This document shows positions 36,088 to 44,049 of a stretch of 64,000 nt of DNA, piece after piece (position 1 is the stretch's first letter; each line of letters starts with the position of its first letter). The position numbers were made by a program, and so were the translations under genes. The stretch is from Gammaproteobacteria bacterium (GTDB lineage: Bacteria; Pseudomonadota; Gammaproteobacteria; Burkholderiales; Sulfuricellaceae): contig JAHJGO010000016.1 of the NCBI GenBank assembly GCA_018824405.1, forward strand, positions 62,001 through 126,000. Direction: 5' to 3'. The notes below the pieces were generated by a model. It was not told where the DNA came from and ran no database searches. It saw nothing but the letters and a program-made list of their open reading frames with translations.

Positions 36088-38118
36088 ATGAGTGAGGTGC
36101 AAGGGGAACAAGGGGTTTTGAGTTTGCCGCGCGCGGTCATCAAACGTGATGGCTCGGTTGCAGTGTTCGATGGCGGCAAGATTCGCTCGGCCATTGCGCG
36201 CGCCGGTGGCGTGAGCGGGGAGTTCGACGGCAGCGAGGCGGAGTTGCTGTCCGCTCAGGTGGCCAAGGTGCTGATTCACAAATTCCGCAACCAGCCGCCC
36301 AGCATCGAGAATATTCAGGACGTGGTTGAGCAGGTGCTGATTTCCGCCAACCACCTCAAGACTGTTCGCTCTTACATTGTCTATCGCGAGCAACACGCCA
36401 AGCTGCGCCAGGATAAAAAGACGGTGGTGGACGTCGGCAGTTCCATCAACGAATATCTCGATCAGCTCGACTGGCGCGTCAACGCCAATGCCAATCAGGG
36501 CTATTCCCTCGGGGGCCTGATCCTGAATGTGTCGGGCAAGGTGGTGGCCAATTACTGGCTCAACCATGTCTATCCGCCGGAAGTGGGCATCGCTCACCGC
36601 GAGGGCGACATTCACGTGCATGATCTCGATATGCTGGCCGGCTATTGTGCGGGCTGGTCGCTACGCACTCTGCTGACCGAGGGTCTCAACGGCGTGCCGG
36701 GCAAGGTCGAGGCCGGTCCGCCCAAGCACATGTCTTCCGCGGTCGGCCAGATCGTCAACTTTCTCGGTACGTTGCAGAACGAATGGGCCGGAGCACAGGC
36801 ATTCAGTTCCTTCGATACCTATATGGCGCCATATATCCGTATCGACAATCTGCCCTATACGCAAGTCAAGCAGTATATCCAGGAGCTGATCTACAACCTC
36901 AACGTGCCATCGCGCTGGGGCACGCAGACGCCATTTACCAACCTGACTTTCGACTGGACCTGCCCGGAAGATCTGCAAGAGCAGGTGCCGATCATCGGCG
37001 GCAAGGAAGTGCCATTTACCTATGGCGATCTGCAGGTCGAAATGGACATGATCAACCGCGCCTATATCGAGGTCATGACCACTGGTGACGCCAAGGGGCG
37101 GGTATTTACCTTCCCCATTCCGACCTACAACATGACGCCGGATTTTCCCTGGGAATCGGAGAATGCCAAGCTGCTGTTCGAGATGACCGCGAAATACGGC
37201 CTGCCCTATTTCCAGAATTTCATCAATTCCGAGCTCAAGCCCAACATGATCCGCTCGATGTGCTGCCGCCTGCAGCTCGACCTGCGCGAGCTGCTGAAGC
37301 GCGGCAACGGCCTGTTCGGCAGTGCGGAGCAGACCGGCTCGGTCGGCGTGGTCACCATCAATTGCGCTCGCCTGGGTTTTCTCTACAAAGATAACGAGAG
37401 CGGCCTGCTGGCGCGCCTCGACGAATTAATGGAAATCGGCAAGAACAGCCTGGAAATCAAGCGCAAGACCATCCAGCGCCACATGGACGCGGGTCTGTTC
37501 CCCTATACCAAGCGCTACCTCGGCACCCTGCGCAATCACTTCTCAACCCTGGGCGTGAACGGCATCAACGAGATGATCCGCAACTTTACCGCTGACGAAC
37601 ACGACATCACCAGCGAGTATGGCCATGCCTTCGCGGTGCGCCTGCTGGATCACGTGCGTGCTCGAATGCTGGCTTTCCAGGACGAAACGGGGCATATGTA
37701 CAACCTCGAAGCCACCCCGGCGGAAGGCACGACTTACCGCTTCGCCAAGGAAGACAGGAAGCGCTTCCCGGATATCCTTCAGGCAGGCACACGGGAAATG
37801 CCCTATTACACCAACTCCTCGCAGTTGCCGGTTGGGTTCACCGACGATCCATTCGAGGCGCTGGAGCGGCAGGATGAACTGCAGAAAAAATACACTGGGG
37901 GCACGGTGTTGCACCTCTACATGACCGAGCGCATTTCCAGCGCAGAGGCGTGCAAGAACCTGGTCAAGCGCTCGCTGGAGCGTTTCAGGCTGCCTTACAT
38001 CACCATCACGCCGACTTTCTCGATTTGCCCGACACATGGCTATCTGGATGGGGAGCACAAATTCTGTCCCAAGTGCGATGAAGAAATTATCGCCAAAAAA
38101 CGTCAACAAGCTGCTTAG
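36088..38118 (+). CDS. nrdD: NrdD catalytic subunit, anaerobic (class III) ribonucleotide reductase, lacking the glycyl-radical domain
   Basis: Reduces ribonucleoside triphosphates without oxygen. From the ATG at 36088 (GAGGAG upstream) it is 676 aa. An N-terminal ATP-cone (VIKRDGSVAVFDGGKIRSAI, about 12-100) precedes the ten-stranded barrel with SMCCRLQLDL near 390 and NCARLGFL near 425. At the C terminus is a zinc-ribbon-like CPTH...CPKC. The RVxGY glycyl-radical loop that should follow is absent. The frame ends at a TAG (38116-38118), and the missing domain is the next gene, in the same frame. Confidence 0.93.
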   Translation: MSEVQGEQGVLSLPRAVIKRDGSVAVFDGGKIRSAIARAGGVSGEFDGSEAELLSAQVAKVLIHKFRNQPPSIENIQDVVEQVLISANHLKTVRSYIVYREQHAKLRQDKKTVVDVGSSINEYLDQLDWRVNANANQGYSLGGLILNVSGKVVANYWLNHVYPPEVGIAHREGDIHVHDLDMLAGYCAGWSLRTLLTEGLNGVPGKVEAGPPKHMSSAVGQIVNFLGTLQNEWAGAQAFSSFDTYMAPYIRIDNLPYTQVKQYIQELIYNLNVPSRWGTQTPFTNLTFDWTCPEDLQEQVPIIGGKEVPFTYGDLQVEMDMINRAYIEVMTTGDAKGRVFTFPIPTYNMTPDFPWESENAKLLFEMTAKYGLPYFQNFINSELKPNMIRSMCCRLQLDLRELLKRGNGLFGSAEQTGSVGVVTINCARLGFLYKDNESGLLARLDELMEIGKNSLEIKRKTIQRHMDAGLFPYTKRYLGTLRNHFSTLGVNGINEMIRNFTADEHDITSEYGHAFAVRLLDHVRARMLAFQDETGHMYNLEATPAEGTTYRFAKEDRKRFPDILQAGTREMPYYTNSSQLPVGFTDDPFEALERQDELQKKYTGGTVLHLYMTERISSAEACKNLVKRSLERFRLPYITITPTFSICPTHGYLDGEHKFCPKCDEEIIAKKRQQAA

Positions 38119-38130
38119 GAGAACAACACC

Positions 38131-38322
38131 ATGACCGATCTGTCCCAGCAAACCAATCTCAAGCCCGAAATCGCCCTCAAGGACGAGGAGCGCCAGCCTT
38201 GCGAAGTCTGGACGCGAGTGATGGGCTACCATCGCCCGATGGCCTCTTTTAACGTGGGTAAAAAAGGTGAATTCTTCGAGCGCCAGTATTTCTGTGAATC
38301 GCGTACCGATATCGCAGCCTGA
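38131..38322 (+). CDS. Separate glycyl-radical domain of NrdD
   Basis: 63-aa protein carrying CEVWTRVMGYHRP, the RVxGY glycyl-radical loop of class III ribonucleotide reductases (radical Gly near residue 32), followed by the usual NxGKKGEFFERQYF end. It lies in the same frame as nrdD with only one TAG and four sense codons before its ATG. AGGAG overlaps that stop at a good distance from the ATG, so independent initiation is likely. nrdG begins before it ends (28- or 55-bp overlap). It would complement the truncated NrdD, as the small YfiD protein does for damaged pyruvate formate-lyase. Confidence 0.88.
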   Translation: MTDLSQQTNLKPEIALKDEERQPCEVWTRVMGYHRPMASFNVGKKGEFFERQYFCESRTDIAA

Positions 38323-39019
38323 AGCTTTAGCCCTGGACGTGGGCGGCCTGACGCCGCTCACGACGACTGATTATCCCGGGCAGCTGGCGGCAGTCGTTTT
38401 TTGCCAGGGTTGCCCGTGGCGTTGTGGCTACTGCCATAACCCTCACCTGATTCCACGCGATGGCGATGCAGCGGGTTGGGCTGATGTCCTGTCCTTTCTG
38501 CGCAGGCGTCAGGGCTTGCTGGATGCCGTGGTGTTTTCCGGCGGCGAGCCGACGCTGCAGTCCGGTTTGCTCGAGGCTTGCACGACAGTGCGGGAAATGG
38601 GCTTCAAGGTCGGGCTGCATACCGCCGGTACTTATCCGGAACGTCTGGCCGCTGTCTTGCCCGTTCTGGATTGGGTGGGGATGGATATCAAGGCGCCTTT
38701 TGCGTCATATGACCGCATTACCCAGGTGCCGGGAAGTGCCGACCGTGCGCGCGAAAGCCTGTCTTTGCTGCTCCAGAGTGGGGTCGAGTATGAAATCCGG
38801 ACTACCCTGCACGCCGGTTTGCTGAGTCATGCACAAGTGCTTGAGCTGGCGCATGAACTGGCAGGGGCGGGCGTGAGGGATTTCGTCTTGCAGGCATTTC
38901 GCACCCAGGGATGCGCCGAGCCGCTTCTGTGCCGGGGCGATGGCGGGAATTATTCGTGGGATTTGTTGCGATCAGAGCTTAATGCCATGTTTCCGCGCTT
39001 TTCTATTCGGAGTGCTTGA
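38267..39019 (+). CDS. nrdG: NrdG, radical SAM activase of anaerobic ribonucleotide reductase
   Basis: Installs the glycyl radical. Near residue 50 it shows the radical SAM cysteines within FCQGCPWRCGYCHNPHL, and further on VVFSGGEPTLQ, the SAM-binding GGE motif. The length, about 240-250 aa, matches the NrdG/anaerobic-activase family of this type. Only GTG starts are available, at 38267 or 38294; both overlap the glycyl-radical-domain gene, which suggests coupled translation of activase and its substrate. Confidence 0.92.
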   Translation: MNSSSASISVNRVPISQPEALALDVGGLTPLTTTDYPGQLAAVVFCQGCPWRCGYCHNPHLIPRDGDAAGWADVLSFLRRRQGLLDAVVFSGGEPTLQSGLLEACTTVREMGFKVGLHTAGTYPERLAAVLPVLDWVGMDIKAPFASYDRITQVPGSADRARESLSLLLQSGVEYEIRTTLHAGLLSHAQVLELAHELAGAGVRDFVLQAFRTQGCAEPLLCRGDGGNYSWDLLRSELNAMFPRFSIRSA

Positions 39020-39045
39020 ACATATAATCTCGTTCCAGTTGGTAT

Positions 39046-39753
39046 GTGCCTCGGATCGGAATTATTTTGAACAACCCAATAAAAATACCTGACATCCTGG
39101 CAAACATTCCCCTGTTTCGGGAAATGTCATCAGACGAAGTCGAACGCATTGCCCAGGGTACCCGCGAGCTGCATCTGGCGCGCGGAGACATGCTGTTCCA
39201 GCGCGGCACCCCCTCGACAGGGTTTTATGTGGTGGTTTATGGCCAGGTCAAGCTGGCCCTGTCATCGCCTCAGGGGGTGGAAAAGGTGGTGGAGCTGTTC
39301 GGCCCCGGGCAAAGCTTTGGCGAGGCTGTCATGTTCATGGGCAAGCCATATCCGGTCTATGCCCAGACGCTGGCGGATTCCTTGCTGCTGCATATTTCCA
39401 AGGCAGTGGTGTTCGAAGGCCTCGACAACGATCCGACTTTCTGCCGCAAGATGCTGGCGGGCCTGTCAATCCGCCTGCACCGCATGATTCATTATGTGGA
39501 ATCGTTTTCCCTGCGCTCTTCCGAGCAGCGTGTGATCGGCTACCTGTTGCAGGATCTTGAAGAAATTCTGGAAGGACGGGATGTCCTCATCAACTTGCCA
39601 GCCAACAAGAACGTGATTGCCTCCAACCTCAATATTACGCCTGAAACATTTTCCCGCATCCTGCACCATCTGGCCGAATCCGGGCTGATTGATGTGAAAG
39701 GCAAGGAAGTGCGCATCAAGGATGTGGCGAAGCTGCGCGCTTACGACGAATAA
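39046..39753 (+). CDS. Crp/Fnr-family regulator, DNR/NnrR-like
   Basis: About 230 aa: an N-terminal cyclic-nucleotide-binding-type beta roll (DILANIPLFREMSSDEVERI...), a long dimerisation helix, and a C-terminal helix-turn-helix whose recognition helix TPETFSRI (about 198-205) has the E..SR pattern that reads TTGA(T/C) half sites. No N-terminal cysteine cluster exists, so it is not an oxygen-sensing FNR; DNR/NnrR proteins sense NO through heme. Start is uncertain: GTG at 39046 or TTG at 39067. It follows nrdG by 26 bp and probably shares its transcript. Candidate reader of the nine boxes in this window. Confidence 0.88.
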   Translation: MPRIGIILNNPIKIPDILANIPLFREMSSDEVERIAQGTRELHLARGDMLFQRGTPSTGFYVVVYGQVKLALSSPQGVEKVVELFGPGQSFGEAVMFMGKPYPVYAQTLADSLLLHISKAVVFEGLDNDPTFCRKMLAGLSIRLHRMIHYVESFSLRSSEQRVIGYLLQDLEEILEGRDVLINLPANKNVIASNLNITPETFSRILHHLAESGLIDVKGKEVRIKDVAKLRAYDE

Positions 39754-39786
39754 ACGAATGTTTTGCTTGGCGCAGGCAATAATTGC

Positions 39787-40554
39787 CTAGATGGAATACA
39801 CCTTGATCGCGTAAACCACGGTCAGCAGGCTGCCCATGCCGATGACAATGCGTTCCAGCCAGCTTTTCGAAATCCGGCGTGCATAACGGCCGCCGAGATA
39901 GCCCCCCAAAATGGCGCCCAGCAGCGTGACCCAGGCATGTGGCCAGGAGATGACGCCGCTGATGATCAGGATGATGACGGAAAAAGTGGAGACTGATACC
40001 GAAACCAGATTCTTCATGCCATTCAGTTCATGGTGATCTTCGATGCCGCCCAGGCTGAGTGCTGCCAGCAGCATGATGCCGAGGCCGGCATTGAAGTATC
40101 CGCCATAGAGACCGACCAGGAAGGTCAGCACAATGGTCAGGATGCGGTGGCTATGATGGGAGTGAGCCAGAAAGTATCGGATGAACGCCAGCATGCGGGA
40201 CTTGAAGGCGAAGGCTGCAGTGGCCACCAGCATCAGAACTGGAACCAGGCTCATGAAGCTGCGATCCGAGCTCTGTACCAATAGCCAGCCGCCCAGCCCT
40301 CCACCCAGTAGCCCGGCGGAAAGCAGCCAGGGCAGGCTGGTGCGGTGTTTGCCCAATTCATCTCGATAACTGAATAATGCGATGGCGTTGCCTGGCCAGA
40401 TGGCGAAGGAATTGGTTGCATTGGCCATCACCGGCGGGACGCCTGCCGCGAGCAGGGCCGGAAATGAAAAGAAGGTGCCCCCGCCGGCAATGGCATTGGC
40501 GGCGCCGCCCAGAGTGCCTGCGCCGATCAGCAGAAAAATTTGAAACAAATCCAC
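39787..40554 (-). CDS. TSUP (TauE/SafE) family permease
   Basis: 255-aa membrane protein with about eight helices, the N-terminal repeat motif GTLGGAANAIAGGGTFFSFPAL and the C-terminal repeat GLYGGYFNAGLGIMLLAAL, both typical of sulfite/organosulfur exporters. The substrate cannot be told from sequence; a sulfur anion is likely. The start is a GTG at 40554 with a weak ribosome binding site. Convergent to the regulator gene; a short palindrome (39774-39788) covers the junction. Confidence 0.88.
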   Translation of the reverse strand: MDLFQIFLLIGAGTLGGAANAIAGGGTFFSFPALLAAGVPPVMANATNSFAIWPGNAIALFSYRDELGKHRTSLPWLLSAGLLGGGLGGWLLVQSSDRSFMSLVPVLMLVATAAFAFKSRMLAFIRYFLAHSHHSHRILTIVLTFLVGLYGGYFNAGLGIMLLAALSLGGIEDHHELNGMKNLVSVSVSTFSVIILIISGVISWPHAWVTLLGAILGGYLGGRYARRISKSWLERIVIGMGSLLTVVYAIKVYSI

Positions 40555-40696
40555 GGGTCAGATAATCCTTCATGGTGTTCGGGGCTGAGCGGTTTGCTTC
40601 ATAGCATCAGAAGTGATGGTTTATTCTCAGTATAATCAGCTGTCCTTGAGCCGGCTTGTAAAATATTCGGCATCCTGAATTCTGGAGGTTTTTTCA

Positions 40697-41233
40697 GTGA
40701 AATTCATCGCAAATTTGATTGATGCGCTCAACGAGCATATAGGCCGTGCCGCCATCTGGCTGGTTCTGCTTTCGGCTCTGGTGAGTGCGGGCAATGCAGG
40801 TGTCCGCTATCTGTTCGGCATGAGTTCCAACGGCATGCTGGAGATCCAGTGGTACATGTTCAGCCTGATTTTTCTTCTGTGCGCCGGTTATACCCTCAAA
40901 CATGATGGTCATGTGCGCATCGATGTCATTTACGGCCGTCTTTCCAAGCGATCGCAAGCTGTCATCGATGTTTTCGGTGCTCTGGTTTTCCTGCTTCCGG
41001 TCGCCCTTTTCATCACCAAAATGTCCTGGGACATGTTCCTGCTTTCCTATCAGATCAACGAAGTCTCACCCGATGCCGGAGGTCTGCTGCGTTGGCCGAT
41101 CAAGCTGGCGATCCCGGTGGGCTTTGCCCTTCTTTCCCTCCAGGGTATATCTGAAATCATCAAGAAGATCCTGTTCCTGCTCGATCGACAGCCCAGTGCG
41201 CCGGCTGAAGCTCATGATGAAAGGGTCGCGTGA
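40697..41233 (+). CDS. dctQ: TRAP transporter small membrane subunit (DctQ)
   Basis: 178-aa four-helix protein of the DctQ family: RAAIWLVLLSALVSAGNAGVR at the N terminus, then EIQWYMFSLIFLLCAGYTLK and DGHVRIDVIY, the family core. GTG start at 40697 with GGAGG eight bases upstream. It overlaps dctM by 4 bp. Part of a tripartite Na+-driven uptake system whose binding protein is encoded on the other strand just beyond dctM. Confidence 0.92.
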   Translation: MKFIANLIDALNEHIGRAAIWLVLLSALVSAGNAGVRYLFGMSSNGMLEIQWYMFSLIFLLCAGYTLKHDGHVRIDVIYGRLSKRSQAVIDVFGALVFLLPVALFITKMSWDMFLLSYQINEVSPDAGGLLRWPIKLAIPVGFALLSLQGISEIIKKILFLLDRQPSAPAEAHDERVA

Positions 41234-42546
41234 TGAGTTTTGAAATGATGGCGCCGCTGATGTTCGGCGCGTTGGTGTTGTTCCTCCTCATCGGCTACCC
41301 GGTTGCTTTTTCTCTCGGCGCCGTGGGCCTGTTGTTCGGCCTGGTGGGGATGGAAATGGGGCTGCTCAACGCAAGCCTGTTCCAGGCACTGCCCGAGCGT
41401 ATTTTCGGCATCATGGGCAACCAGACCCTGCTGGCCATTCCCTTCTTTACCTTCATGGGACTGGTCTTGGAAAGAAGCGGTATGGCCGAGGAGTTGCTGG
41501 ATACCATGGCCCAGCTGTTCGGCCCCATGCGCGGCGGCCTGGCCTACGCGGTGATCATCGTCGGTACCTTGCTGGCGGCCACCACCGGCGTGGTGGCCGC
41601 CTCGGTCATCGCTATGGGGCTGATCTCCCTGCCGGTGATGCTGCGCTACGGTTATTCCCGTTCCCTCGCCTCTGGCGTGATCGCCGCTTCCGGCACCCTG
41701 GCCCAGATCATTCCCCCCAGCCTGGTGCTCATCGTCATGGCGGACCAGCTTGGCGTATCAGTCGGCGACATGTACCAGGGGGCGATGGTGCCCGGTCTGA
41801 TTCTCACTGCCTTCTACTTCGGCTTCGTCCTGCTCGTGACCCTCATCAAACCCGCTGCAGCACCGGCGCTGCCCATGGAAGCCCGCACCCTGCATGGCGC
41901 TGCACTGGCAAAGCGGGTCATGACCACCATGGTGCCGCCGCTGTTGCTGATTTTCCTGGTATTGGGCACCATTTTTTTTGGCGTGGCGACCCCTACCGAG
42001 GGAGGCGCAATGGGTGCCACCGGCGCGATGGCCCTGGCTTTGGCGCATCGCCGCATGGACATCAAGTTGCTGAAGCAGGCCATGGACTCCACCGCCAAGC
42101 TGACCAGCTTCGTACTCTTCATCCTGATCGGTTCAACCGTGTTCAGCCTGATTTTCCGTGCGGTGGACGGGGACTTGTGGGTGGAGGGCTTGCTTACCGG
42201 CATGCCGGGCGGGGTTGTTGGTTTCCTCCTGGTTGTCAACCTGATGGTGTTTCTGCTGGCCTTTTTTATCGATTTTTTCGAAATTGCCTTCATCCTGGTG
42301 CCACTCCTGGCCCCGGCCGCACACAAGCTGGGTATCGACCTGGTGTGGTTCGGCGTACTGTTGAGCGTGAACATGCAGACCTCGTTCATGCACCCGCCTT
42401 TTGGCTTCTCCCTGTTCTATCTGCGTAGCGTGGCACCCAGGGAGGTGAAGACCACGGATATTTATCGGGGCGCGATCCCTTTCGTGATTATCCAGATCAT
42501 CATGGTGGCGCTGATCATTGCTTTCCCGGGCCTGGTGCAGCGCTAG
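41230..42546 (+). CDS. dctM: TRAP transporter large membrane subunit (DctM)
   Basis: 438 aa with about 12 helices; family marks include GNQTLLAIPFFTFMGLVLER, ATTGVVAASVIAMGLISLP, ASGTLAQIIPPSLVLIVMAD and TPTEGGAMGA. It forms the ion-coupled translocation pathway. The stop is followed at once by a bidirectional hairpin shared with the convergent binding-protein gene. Confidence 0.94.
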   Translation: MMSFEMMAPLMFGALVLFLLIGYPVAFSLGAVGLLFGLVGMEMGLLNASLFQALPERIFGIMGNQTLLAIPFFTFMGLVLERSGMAEELLDTMAQLFGPMRGGLAYAVIIVGTLLAATTGVVAASVIAMGLISLPVMLRYGYSRSLASGVIAASGTLAQIIPPSLVLIVMADQLGVSVGDMYQGAMVPGLILTAFYFGFVLLVTLIKPAAAPALPMEARTLHGAALAKRVMTTMVPPLLLIFLVLGTIFFGVATPTEGGAMGATGAMALALAHRRMDIKLLKQAMDSTAKLTSFVLFILIGSTVFSLIFRAVDGDLWVEGLLTGMPGGVVGFLLVVNLMVFLLAFFIDFFEIAFILVPLLAPAAHKLGIDLVWFGVLLSVNMQTSFMHPPFGFSLFYLRSVAPREVKTTDIYRGAIPFVIIQIIMVALIIAFPGLVQR

Positions 42547-42566
42547 TCGGAGCTGCGAGAGGCCAA

Positions 42567-42594
42567 AAAAATCCCCGCCAAGGCGGGGATTTTT
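42567..42594. terminator. Bidirectional terminator between dctM and dctP
   Basis: AAAAATCCCCGCC, two-base loop, and the full complement ending in TTTTT: a 13-bp stem with A/T tracts on both sides, serving both convergent transcripts. Confidence 0.92.
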
Positions 42595-42609
42595 CGGTCT
42601 GAGTCTGGC

Positions 42610-43695
42610 TTAGCCCAGACTGGCAAGATTGGCGAAAGCGCCTTCCGCCATGCCGAACCATTGGTACTGCTGGTCGCGGTAAGGTTTCCAGCTGGCGTAG
42701 ATCTTTTTGAAGTCAGGGTTCTTGGCAGCTTCTTCCTCGAAAATTTCGAATGCGACCTTGTGGGCGGCTTTCAGAATATCCTGCGGGAAGGCGTGAAGCT
42801 TGACGCCATTCTTGATCAGGCGCTGGATGGCCTGAGGATTCTTGTGGTCGTATTCGGCCATCACGTTGATGTTGGCTTCGGCGGCAGCCACTTCGAAAGC
42901 CTGCTGGTACATTTTGGGCAACTTGTTCCACTCGGCCATGTTGATGTAGAAGGTGAACTGGGTGCTGCCTTCCCAGAAGCCGGGATAGTAGTAATTCTTG
43001 GCGATCTTGTAGAAGCCCAGCTTCTCGTCGTCGTAGGGGCCGACCCACTCGGTGGCGTCAATGGTGCCCCTCTCCAGAGAAGGGTAGACATCACCGCCCG
43101 CCAGGGTTTGCGGCACTACGCCGAGGCGCGACATGACCTCGCCGCCGAAGCCGGGAATGCGCATCTTGAGGCCCTTGAGATCGGCCATGGACTTGACTTC
43201 CTTGCGGAACCAGCCGCCCATCTGGGTGCCGGTGTTGCCGCCGGGAATGTTGTAGATGTTGGATTTGGCGAAGAATTCGCGCATCAGTTGCAGTCCGCCA
43301 CCGTAATACATCCAGGCATTCTGCTGGCGTGCGTTGAGGCCGAAAGGGATGGAACAGTCGAAGGCAAAGGCCTTGTTCTTGCCGACATAATAGTAGGAGG
43401 CGGAGTGTCCGCATTCCACCGTGCCCTGCTGCACCGCATCCAGCACCTGCAAGCCGGGGACGATTTCGCCGCCAGCAAAGACGCGGATGTTGAATTTGCC
43501 ATCGGTCAGTTGCTTGACGCGCTCGGCCAGCATTTCAGCGCCGCCATACACGGTGTCCAGACTTTTGGGAAAGCTGGAGGCCATGCGCCAGCGGATGTTT
43601 GGCATGGAGTCGGCGATGGCAGGGGCGGCCAGGGTTGCTGCGCCAGCGGCAGCCATGCCGGCACCAAAATTTTTCAGAAACTTTCTTCTTTCCAT
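42610..43695 (-). CDS. dctP: TRAP transporter substrate-binding protein (DctP, TakP-like)
   Basis: 361-aa periplasmic binding protein with a twin-arginine signal (ERRKFLKNFGAG) ending AAPAIA. The core has the TakP-type segments ATEWVGPYDDEKLGFYKIAK and YYPGFWEGS, a group binding 2-oxo acids or related carboxylates through a sodium ion. Start at 43695 has AGGAG upstream; the frame is open further but without signal. It points towards dctQM, not away in one operon, which is atypical. Confidence 0.92.
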   Translation of the reverse strand: MERRKFLKNFGAGMAAAGAATLAAPAIADSMPNIRWRMASSFPKSLDTVYGGAEMLAERVKQLTDGKFNIRVFAGGEIVPGLQVLDAVQQGTVECGHSASYYYVGKNKAFAFDCSIPFGLNARQQNAWMYYGGGLQLMREFFAKSNIYNIPGGNTGTQMGGWFRKEVKSMADLKGLKMRIPGFGGEVMSRLGVVPQTLAGGDVYPSLERGTIDATEWVGPYDDEKLGFYKIAKNYYYPGFWEGSTQFTFYINMAEWNKLPKMYQQAFEVAAAEANINVMAEYDHKNPQAIQRLIKNGVKLHAFPQDILKAAHKVAFEIFEEEAAKNPDFKKIYASWKPYRDQQYQWFGMAEGAFANLASLG

Positions 43696-43836
43696 GAGGT
43701 TCTCCTGTTGTTCATTATATTGCCTGGAAGGATGCGGAATTCTGTTGTCATCGACTTTGCCGTTCCGAGGTGACCATTCTGCCGGGCTTGGGCGGAGGGG
43801 ACAAGCGTAATGTGGCGAAATTCGGCTGCTGCTGGC

Positions 43837-43865
43837 TTGCATGATTTCGCGAAACCATTTATATT
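43837..43865 (+). promoter_or_regulatory. Candidate promoter of the leu leader/leuA transcript
   Basis: TTGCAT, 17-bp spacer, TATATT. Transcription would begin at about 43872, directly at the ATG of the leader peptide, which has no ribosome binding site. The leader would then be translated from a leaderless start. Confidence 0.55.
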
Positions 43866-43872
43866 TTTAGAC

Positions 43873-43956
43873 ATGAGCTTGTTTACGCACATTCAATCCA
43901 AATTTCTGCTTACAGCCGCCAGTGGTCTGGCGCTGCTGCTGCGCTTCGCGCGCTAA
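43873..43956 (+). CDS. Leucine-rich leader peptide upstream of leuA
   Basis: 27-residue frame, seven residues of which are Leu, with a run of L-A-L-L-L (CTG codons) near the end. It sits about 90 bp upstream of the leuA start, the right place for a leucine attenuation peptide. No classical GC hairpin plus T run follows; the only nearby hairpin is GAAACG-CTGC-CGTTTC. Control may therefore act on translation or on Rho. The call rests on position, codon content and a good promoter; it is otherwise unproven. Confidence 0.55.
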   Translation: MSLFTHIQSKFLLTAASGLALLLRFAR

Positions 43957-44049
43957 TCACATCCTTCCCCTCTCTTTAAGTTATACAATGCAGGCCTGAA
44001 ACGCTGCCGTTTCCGGCTGACGATTTATAGATTTCTATTGGAGTCTGTC

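Noticed and set aside
38116-38118. TAG in nrdD as a pyrrolysine or other recoded codon
   Set aside because: A good ribosome binding site and ATG follow within 13 bases, and no pyrrolysine genes are visible; two separate proteins explain it better. Readthrough is kept only as an alternative.
39774-39788. AGGCAAT-A-ATTGCCT as terminator after the regulator gene
   Set aside because: Loop of one base and no T run; it overlaps the stop codon of the convergent permease gene, so I only mention it as a palindrome.
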